Assembly (NCBI RefSeq): GCF_012489685.1
Contig: NC_080041.1
Coordinates: 35,205,780 to 35,269,779 of the forward strand
Reading direction: 5' to 3'
DNA from: Lotus japonicus
Taxonomy: Eukaryota > Streptophyta > Magnoliopsida > Fabales > Fabaceae
Length of the DNA stretch: 64,000 bases
Shown: positions 57,071 through 64,000 of the stretch, one piece after another
Numbering within the stretch: the stretch's first letter is position 1
Layout of the letters: each line of letters starts with the position of its first letter
Notes under the pieces: generated by a model
The model's database searches: none
Seen by the model: only the letters and a program-made list of their open reading frames with translations
What the model was told of the DNA's origin: nothing
Program-made: the position numbers and the translations under genes

Positions 57071-59282
57071 ATGCACTTGCCATCTACTCTCACGGTCTTT
57101 CTTCCGGTGAGTTCTTTGCCTCTTGCTTTCCGGTTTTTGATTTCTTTTCTTCCGTCTCTGTTCTGTTCATCTTCTCCCTTCCACCGTTTACCTCTTTGCA
57201 TGAGACTACCCAGAATGTCCTTGAATAGTGTTAGCGTGTCTTCGTTAGAAACTTCCTCCCCTTCATCAGGCGGGGAAATTTCTTCACCCTCTGTTATTGT
57301 AATTCCTGACTCGCCCTCGATTCGTGATGAGTCCGGTCCCGCCAGCTCTGTTGACTCATTTCTCTCTTCCAATGAGCGTCTATCCTCGCTGGAATGGCGG
57401 ACTAATGTGCATTTGGTTGAGGATAAGTGTTTATGGCGTTCTATCAGGTAATGTTAGAGACCCCAAGCGTCAAAGGACTTCGGGTGCTTCTGAAAAAGTT
57501 TCTGGTGACAAGCCTTTGCACCAGGCGACTCTGAATCAATCCGGCTTGGCCTCAAAGGTCAAATCGGCTGAGAAAAAGAAGGGAAATGACAATCTCCCGC
57601 CACCCCGTCAGGATCCAAATGCGTCGACTGACCGCCCACAGACGCCATTTGTCCATGCTGGCTCTAGTTCAGCGATTGGAGGCGAGGCTCCCCCTGCCTT
57701 GCTAAGTTTGTCTGATCCCCGTTTTGACAGTTTAGAGTTTATGAACCGGACTTTCGACAACATGATCCACAAAGACATTGTTGGTCAAGGTCCTCCCAAC
57801 ATTGCCTCTTTGGCCATCCATCATGCTCTTCTGGCAGCCAGTAATGTGGCGGGAATGGTCCAGTACGTGAAGGACATGCATACGGCTAAGCACCGCCTTG
57901 AGAAGAAAGCGGCTGATTGGAAGGCTGCTTATGAGCGGGCAAAGGGTGACGCCAAAACTGCCAACAAGCACTTGAAGTCGGCTGAAGAAAAATGCGCCAA
58001 GCTAACTGAGGACTTGGCGACCTCTGACTTGCTCCTGCAGAAGACTAAGTCCTTGAAGGACACAATTGATGCTAAACATACTGCTGCTCAGGCTAAGTGC
58101 CAAAAGATGGCGGAAAAGCATTAGCGCCTGAAGGCTTCCATTCTTGGGCGTGCATCCCTTCAATTTGCTCAAGGTTTTTTCAAAGCCAAATAGCATATCA
58201 GTGTTGTGGAACCTGGGTTTGACCTTTCCCCAGTGGCGGAACTTAGTGTGGGCACAGGGGAGCCTCGGCTCCCCCGAAATTTTTGGAAAAATTTAATATA
58301 GTACCCTTCATATTTTTTTCTTGAAACATAGTATATATATCATAATTTGCAAATATATTCTTGTACACAGCTTTGTTCCGGCGGTAATTCCATTTGCTTT
58401 TTCAATTGGGATGCTGGGTTCGAATCCCACCAATCTCAATTTTATTTTCACTCCCTTTTACTCTTTTAGCAAGCTAGGTTTTTATTTTTATTTCTTTTTC
58501 ACTTCCTTTTTTTTTTGTTACAGTAGGAAAGTTTTTTCACTTCCTTTTAGCCAGCTTTAAGTATTCATATACATCTTTTTATTTATCTTTAATATTGATA
58601 GTTGTTTTTATGCTATTAATTATTAGTAGATCTATCATCACACAAGGTCAAAATGAATTACAATGATATTTTTATTTTTTTTCTTCTTTTCATAGAAAAG
58701 TGAGAGTTTAAAATATAATAGTTTAGAACACAAATATTTGTATACCATAAAAAACAATATACAATTGAGACAAATTTCTTTTAGAAAACTAGTCATCAAA
58801 AGTAAAAGAATAAATTCTTTTTTCCGACTCGTAAGATTAATGAAAAAATGTTATTTAACGGTGAAAAATGTATCAAGAATCTAAGAATTGAAAACATGAT
58901 AAATAAATTTTCAAAATGGTTGACATTACATATAATAAATTTTAATATTCAAGTATATAAGTTAGTTTAATCTTTATTTTCTTCGGTATAAATATGGCTG
59001 ATAAAAACATTTTAATTTATGTTTCAAAATTTTATTTCGGCCCCCTTGAAAATTTTCTCCAAGTTCCGCCACTGCCTTTCCCGCATTGGTTTTCTGAAGG
59101 AGATTAAGGATGGCCAAGTGGTTGGCGATGATGATGTTGATCTTGACCTCCTTCCCCAGTTTAATTCTGAGAGTGAATTAGAGGAAGAGAATGGTGAAAG
59201 TGGCAATGGCGAGGAAGAAGATAGAGACCCCAATGCCACTGCAAACCAAGACAACACCACCAACAACGAGAGCCTGGCTTGA
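57071..59282 (+). pseudogene. Antisense additional ORF of the Tat element, split by a hAT insertion
   Basis: The N-terminal Ser-rich part runs from 57071 (or ATG 57200) to about 57445 (ETSSPSSGGEISSP, LEWRTNVHLVEDKCLW). A frame jump then leads into 57460-58122 (NRTFDNMIHKDIVGQGPPN and a long coiled coil, HRLEKKAADWKAAYERAKG, to AEKH). A TAG at 58122-58124 follows, after which the frame stays open until the hAT at 58231. It resumes at 59075 (GFLKEIKDGQVVGDDDVDL) and ends in an acidic tail (SELEEENGESGNGEEEDRD). The short distance between WRTN and the coiled coil suggests that a central domain has been deleted. The biochemical role of such ORFs is unknown. Confidence 0.7.
58231..59074. mobile_element. 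Non-autonomous hAT transposon, 844 bp
   Basis: Terminal inverted repeats CAGTGGCGGAACTT are perfect for 14 bases, with an exact 8-bp duplication CCTTTCCC (58223-58230 and 59075-59082). TIR type and 8-bp duplication define the hAT superfamily. No transposase is encoded. The interior is A/T-rich, apart from a tRNA B-box-like GGGTTCGAATCCCA near 58428. Confidence 0.93.
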
Positions 59283-59790
59283 GCTATTTTTATGTTGTTT
59301 CTATTTGTTTTGTTCGTGGGCTGTGCCCATTCCGGTCATTACCTTGTAATGGGCTTCGGCCAATTTTGTTTTTGAATGTATGGGTCGTGCCCTCTTCATT
59401 TCAATGAAGTTCATTTCCTTCAATTATGTTATTGTTTTTGGTTGTTATTATTTACTGAGTTTTTGAGGCTTAGGTTTATGTTACCTTAGTCGAATTGTCG
59501 ACGAGGCTTGGTTTCTAGTGGCCACTAGAATTTCCAAGGCTTTGTGTACTCAGTGGCGATTCTCTCTTATTCCGAAAGACTTATTCGCGGTAGCTTGTAC
59601 CTTAAGTTGATTCATTCCGCCCAATATTCGTACACGTATAAACTGATAAAAACTAAAGTCACTTGAAAAGAAAAAATTTCATTGATTTTCAAAACATGAG
59701 AACTATCGTCCCTTCATTTACATTTGCCGCCTCATTAAAAACCTTATAAAGGAAAAAAGAGTGCGACTTCTTTAATTTTTGTTGTTTCTT
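59283..59790. other. Tat element non-coding spacer between pol and antisense ORF
   Basis: No gene is seen. The 3' ends of the two converging frames face each other here, and the plus strand has a polyadenylation-like AATGAAGTTC region after the antisense ORF. Confidence 0.5.
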
Positions 59791-61545
59791 TTAACTAAAA
59801 TACTGCTTCAAATGCGAGGCATTCCATGTCCTTGGAACCCTCTCTCCATTCAATTGTTCCAGCTTATAGGCTCCATTCCCAATGTTTTCAATCACCCTAT
59901 AAGGTCAATCCCAATTGGGTGAGAATTTGTTGTGTTTGTTGGGTAGTGTTCTTTTCCGGAGCACTAAATCTCCCGCCTTCAATGTTCTCGGCACTACCTT
60001 TGTTGCAAACTTTCGGGCGATCCTTACTTTTCCAGCCTCATTTCTCAGGTGTGCTTCCCTTTGTTCTTTGGGCAACATGGTTAGATTTGCTATCAGATTT
60101 TCTCCATTCTCGGCTTTCTTGAACCTGGATACCCGCCAACTTCGATTCTCAATTTCTACTGGAAGCATATCGTCAGTCCCATAAGTTAATCGGTATGGCG
60201 TTTCTCCCGTACTTGTCTGCTCAGTTGTGTTATATGCCCATAACACGCTTGGCAGCTCTTCTACCCAAAGACAATTTGCCTCGTCTAACTTCTTCTTCAA
60301 ACCATTCAAAATTACTTTATTAGCTGATTCCGCTTGCCCATTGGTCTAAGGATGTTCTACTGATGCAAACCGCATCTCAATCCCAAGGTCTGCACAAAAC
60401 TCTCTTATCAAGTTACTAGTGAACTGAGTCCCATTGTCCATCACCAATGCCATGGGAACACCAAATCTGCATACTATCCTTTGCCATAAAGAGTTTCTAA
60501 CTTTGGCGGCTCTAATGGTCGCCAATGCCTCAACTTCTATCCATTTAGTAAAATAATTCACCGCCACAATAATGTACTTCATTTGCGCCTTTGCTACTGG
60601 AAATGGACCTAGTATGTATGTTCCCCACATAGCAAAGGGCCAAGGTGTCATCATGGTTGTTAAGTGCTCTGGCGGGGCTTTATGCAGATCAGAAAAAACT
60701 TGACACTTGACACATTTTTTAACATACTCCAAACAGTCTTTCTTTATTATTGGCCAGTAAAATCCCGCTCTTAATATTTTCACGGCTAAAGATCGCCCTC
60801 CTATGTGGCTAGAGCATACACCCTCATGAACTTCTGCCATAATTCCATGGACGTCCTTAATGTCTATGCATTTGAGTAATGGTGACATTATTCCTCGTCT
60901 ATACAGTTCGCCGCCTACTAGTGTGTAAAAACTGGCCTCCCTGCGCTTTTCTCTTGTGTTTAAATCGTCCTCTCTTGGGGGATTTTGAATAAAAAATTTA
61001 ATTGGCTCCATCCATGAGGGTCCCCCCCCCTCTGTTATAGCCTTTACCGCCTTTATCTTTATCTCAACTAGGTCAATATTGGGGAAAGGAAGAGTTTCTT
61101 GAATGACTGTTTGGTAGTTGCCCAATCGTCCCGTGCAAGCCAACTTTGCCAATACATCTGTCCGCTCATTTTGACTTCTTGGAATGTGCTCTATCCTGAT
61201 TTTTTCAATCTCCATCATTAGCCTATGCACAATCTCCAAGTATTTGGAAAGTTGTGGGTCATTTACTTGATACTCTCCATTTACTTGTTTAACCACCAAC
61301 TGAGAATCACCCTTGATGAATAGCTTCTGAACTCCCAACTCAACGACAAGTCTTAAACCGGCTATCAATGATTCATATTCTGCTTGGTTGTTACTCGCCC
61401 TGAATTCAAATTTCAAAGATTGCTCGATGACCATCTTATCTGGGCTTTTAATTGTTATTCCCGCCCCACTTCCTTTGTCGTTGGAAGATCCATCAACAGA
61501 CAAGATCCACTCCCCAGTCACTCCCTCGCCTTTGATAAGTTAAAA
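59791..61545 (-). pseudogene. Tat pol C-terminal half: RNase H and integrase
   Basis: In order: RNase H with Asp in LSVDGSSNDKGSGAG, Glu in NNQAEYESLIAGL, Asp in IKGDSQLVVKQV and Asp in NERTDVLAKLA; integrase zinc finger (HEGVCSSHIGG, CVKCQVFSDLH); core domain with VAVNYFTKWIE, LVMDNGTQFTS and a Glu expected just after the stop at 60346-60348 (TNGQAE); and C-terminal chromatin-binding-type end to 59791. The first core Asp is Asn here (AVNYF for AVDYF), which removes a catalytic residue. Two in-frame stops (60346, 59905) break the frame. The left fragment before RNase H is missing. Confidence 0.88.
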
Positions 61546-61923
61546 TTGTATTTGATTATCACACGAGTCTTTTTGAAATTTCTATTTGAAACTTTTTTTT
61601 TTGGTCAATCTATTTGAAACTTAAAGTGGGTAAAAGTCACAGCAGAATCAATTACCCTCCCCGGTAATCAACTAGCTTTGGGCTTAAATACTTATTTGAG
61701 ATGATTTGACAAAGTTTGTATATTAAGCCGTCACTGATATTCTAATTAATGATCCAAACTGTCATTAATTCTTAATTATGATTACCTAAATCGTTAGTAA
61801 TTATTGACGGTTAAAGCCGTCAGTAACCTATATATATAACTTCAGAATTAACGCCACTTTCATACCATTATACCTTTTGTCAACTATATAGGTTAGTTTC
61901 CTCATCTTATCTTATTTATTTTT
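61546..61923. repeat. CACTA-like repeat block
   Basis: Several copies of a GCCGTCAGTAA/TTACTGACGGC-type motif occur in both directions (TATTAAGCCGTCACTG near 61723, TTGACGGTTAAAGCCGTCAG near 61804). They resemble those at 1-420. No terminus or coding sequence is seen. Confidence 0.4.
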
Positions 61924-63239
61924 AGGCTTAATACATCAGAAGACCCCTGTAATTGTAAAGGGAATCAAATTCAGGGCCTGGAATTTTTTTGCATCAAATT
62001 GGGTCCCCAGGAAATTTTTTTTTAATTCAATTAAGGACAAAGTGTATCGGATCTCAATTTTGTCCTAGTCATCAATTACAGGTGGCTTTTATAATTTTTT
62101 TTTTAATTAAAAAATTAAAAAATAATAATTTTTAATTCCAACTCAATTATTTAATCAGAATTTTTTTTAAAAAAAAAAGTTAAAAAAAAAACCTAATCTA
62201 ATAATCCTTAACTAAACAATCTAATAATCTAAATAATAAACTAACCTAATAATCTAATTATAACCAATCCCCTTTCATCCCCAAATTGAACCCAATTGCA
62301 AATCTTCATCCCCAAATTGAACCCTAATAAGAACATAGCTTCTTGCTCAACACATCAGTGATTCTCAGCAGCTCCACCACAATCCCCAACCTGGGTTTTC
62401 CCCTATACCTCAACGGGTTCATCGCAGCAATCACCTTCTTGTGATCCATCTTCACCTTCAGATCCAGAATTAAAAATCCCAAACAAAAGCATTGATATAT
62501 TCTTCTTCACCACTGCAATGAAAAATCTCAGACCCAAATCATCATCTCCACTCCAATCAACCACGGTGGGGGAGAGAGGTTATGTACCCACTCAACGGCT
62601 AGATCTGCATCTACATTGGCAGGGGACAGCACCTACGGTCTCCATCCATATTCCTCTGCAAGCCTTCTTCAACGTTGAAATAATCCCATATTCGAGCTCC
62701 TCCGCCGCCGATCTTATCCCCCCTCTCTCTCCCACTCGCCGCTCGCGCCATCTCTCTCTCTCTAGTCTCTTGCCTCTGCGTTATGTTGTCGTTTTGAAAA
62801 GAAAGGGGAGGTGGTAAGCTGCTGTGCTTAAGAAAAGGAAGAGAAGATTATAGAAGAAGATGAAGAGTTTTGAATGAGGGATTTTATTTCTGATTCCTTT
62901 ACGATTCTGGGTTCCGTTGACGATGAAGGATAAGATTTTTCTGGGTTATTGATTTAATCAACCTAGTACTGTTTAAAAAAAACCTAATTGTATAATAAAA
63001 TCCTATGTGAGTTGGATTTAAAAGATTAAGTTTTAGAATTTTTTCAATTTAAAAAAATTTAAAATGCCACGTGAAAAAGCTGAGTAGGCTAAAATTGAAG
63101 TCACTTCAGCATCAGACACACTTTGTCCTTAATTGAATTAAAAAAAAATTTCCTAGGGACCTAATTTGATGCAAACAATTTCCAGGCCCTGAATTTGATT
63201 CCCTTTACAATTTCAGGGGCCTTCTGATGTATTAAGCCT
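61924..63239. mobile_element. Long-TIR DNA transposon (Mutator-like, non-autonomous)
   Basis: The two ends are inverted repeats of about 120 bases (61924-62043 and 63118-63239), beginning AGGCTTAATACATCAGAAG. Long TIRs and an internal non-transposase sequence fit a Mutator-like non-autonomous or pack-type element. The flanks are T/A-rich, so the 8-10 bp duplication expected cannot be assigned with confidence. The interior is non-coding apart from a possible captured fragment at 62324-62463. Confidence 0.7.
62324..62463 (-). pseudogene. Possible captured coding fragment inside the long-TIR element
   Basis: A minus-strand stretch is open for about 46 codons and has protein-like composition (MDHKKVIAAMNPLRYRGKPR, then GIVVELLRITDVLSKKL), ending in TAG. 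It is bounded by non-coding sequence, as expected for a fragment picked up by a pack-type element. The source gene was not recognised. Confidence 0.35.
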
Positions 63240-63399
63240 TATTTTTATTATTTTTATTTTAGTACATAGTTTTAATATTTTTTTCTTGTTTTGCAGTTCA
63301 GCGTTCTTGTTTATTTTTATTTGTGCTAGTTAGCTTCCTATTTGGGGGTTGATTATTGATACTTATTTGCTTAATTCATATTGAACATTTATATGACAT
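63240..63399. other. A/T-rich spacer, no gene
   Basis: Only T-rich sequence between the long-TIR element and the LINE remnant. Confidence 0.5.
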
Positions 63400-64000
63400 T
63401 TTGTGTTAGACATAACTTCAACTACAAAACCCTCATCATCTTCTACCACTCTAGAAGGACAACCAATTTCAAGGAAAAGAAAAGCATCCCTCCCTCCAAT
63501 AACAAAGGTCGAACCACCTTGCAGAACTGAACCAAATGCCTCAGGGAAAAGGACTTCGTCAGAGATACCCAACCCCATCTTATAGCAATCACCAACAACA
63601 AAAAACCCTCCAAACTTGTCAACCACGGAACGGGAACGACATCCCTATCAAAAGCAAGGGGTACCACCAAATCTCCAACGGAGCAGAACGACACCTGAGA
63701 ATCCTTCTTTAACCCAACAACAGCATCCCTCCAAGAGGGAGCACCAAGACCAGAAACTGAAATCCTAGAGGCAGGTTGAAGAGTAGGGACTTTAGAGCCG
63801 AACTCCATCACAACCTTATTGGAAGGCTTAGCCAAAGACACAAAGAGAGAAGCTTTACCCATCCGAAACTCATCTAAACGTTTAATTGTCGTGGAAGCAG
63901 CCTTCAACGACAAGAAACTGATAAAAGAAAAACGAAAACGTCTCCCAGACCTCCTAGAGCGCTGGACAAAAACGTTCACCAAGCAACCAAATTGGGCGAA
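63400..64000 (-). pseudogene. LINE ORF1 (RNA-binding gag-like), runs off the right edge
   Basis: The minus strand enters from the right edge with CLVNVFVQRSRRSGRRFRFS and KASLFVSLAKP, an RRM-type fold typical of plant L1 ORF1. SWRDAVVG and SVGDLVVPL follow, resembling the DUF4283-type region. A frame change near 63620 leads to GISDEVLFPEAFGSVLQGG and FLFLEIGCPS. The piece ends near 63400 without a visible poly-A tail. The 5' part and ORF2 are not in the window. Confidence 0.7.

Larger units (their letters stand above)
55950..61545 (-). mobile_element. Tat-lineage Ty3/gypsy retrotransposon, 5'-truncated
   Basis: Only the 3' half remains: second RNase H and integrase (minus, 61545-59791), a 3' region with an antisense additional ORF (plus, 57071-59282) and a probable LTR. 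Pol is cut abruptly at about 61545. A second RNase H before integrase and an antisense ORF before the 3' LTR are hallmarks of the Tat group (Grande/Ogre/Retand). Confidence 0.78.

Noticed and set aside
58371..58445. tRNA-like gene inside the hAT element (GGGTTCGAATCCCA)
   Set aside because: Only a B-box-like block and T-stem are present; no acceptor or anticodon stem could be formed.

Overview
This is a stretch of plant nuclear DNA, almost certainly from a papilionoid legume. Three things point there: one intron-containing plant gene of the kinesin-light-chain-related (KLCR/CMU) family, plant retrotransposons of the SIRE, Athila-like and Tat lineages, and legume-type MITEs and LINEs. The species cannot be fixed from the sequence. 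More than three quarters of the window is mobile DNA in nested layers, and there is only one clear host protein gene.

Layout. (1) 1-3064: GGA/GAA microsatellite, CACTA-like sub-terminal motifs, a probable solo LTR on the minus strand and a short degenerate repeat array. (2) 3065-27159: a SIRE-type Ty1/copia element, E1 (minus strand, TSD AATTT). Its gag is split by a younger relative, E2 (12034-24268, TSD CCAGC). E2 keeps long open gag, pol and env-like frames, and its LTRs differ by only two substitutions and one 16-bp indel. (3) 27160-37694: the gene island. The KLCR gene (29790-32792, two coding exons) sits among small MITEs and a broken LINE. (4) 37695-55830: an intact tRNA-Thr(UGU) followed by a copia RT/RNase H fragment. 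This unit was duplicated in tandem. Copy A was then interrupted by a pol-less, LTR-bearing gypsy-like element (37958-53150, TSD GTTTC), which itself carries a third SIRE-like copia (E3, 41277-51387). In copy B the tRNA is cut by a LINE-like insertion. (5) 55950-61545: a Tat-lineage Ty3/gypsy remnant (RNase H and integrase on minus) with an antisense accessory ORF that is split by a non-autonomous hAT (8-bp TSD). (6) 61546-64000: CACTA-like repeats, a long-TIR transposon with a possible captured coding fragment, and a LINE ORF1 that runs off the edge.

The most unusual signals are these. Additional coiled-coil ORFs lie between the last coding frame and the 3' LTR in three elements, in both orientations. 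The same +1 gag/pol frame relation occurs in E1 and E2. Three unrelated LTR families each carry an array of a family-specific palindrome or near-palindrome just upstream of the TATA box. The tRNA-plus-copia duplication gives a clear relative chronology of insertions. LTR divergences are counts made by eye.
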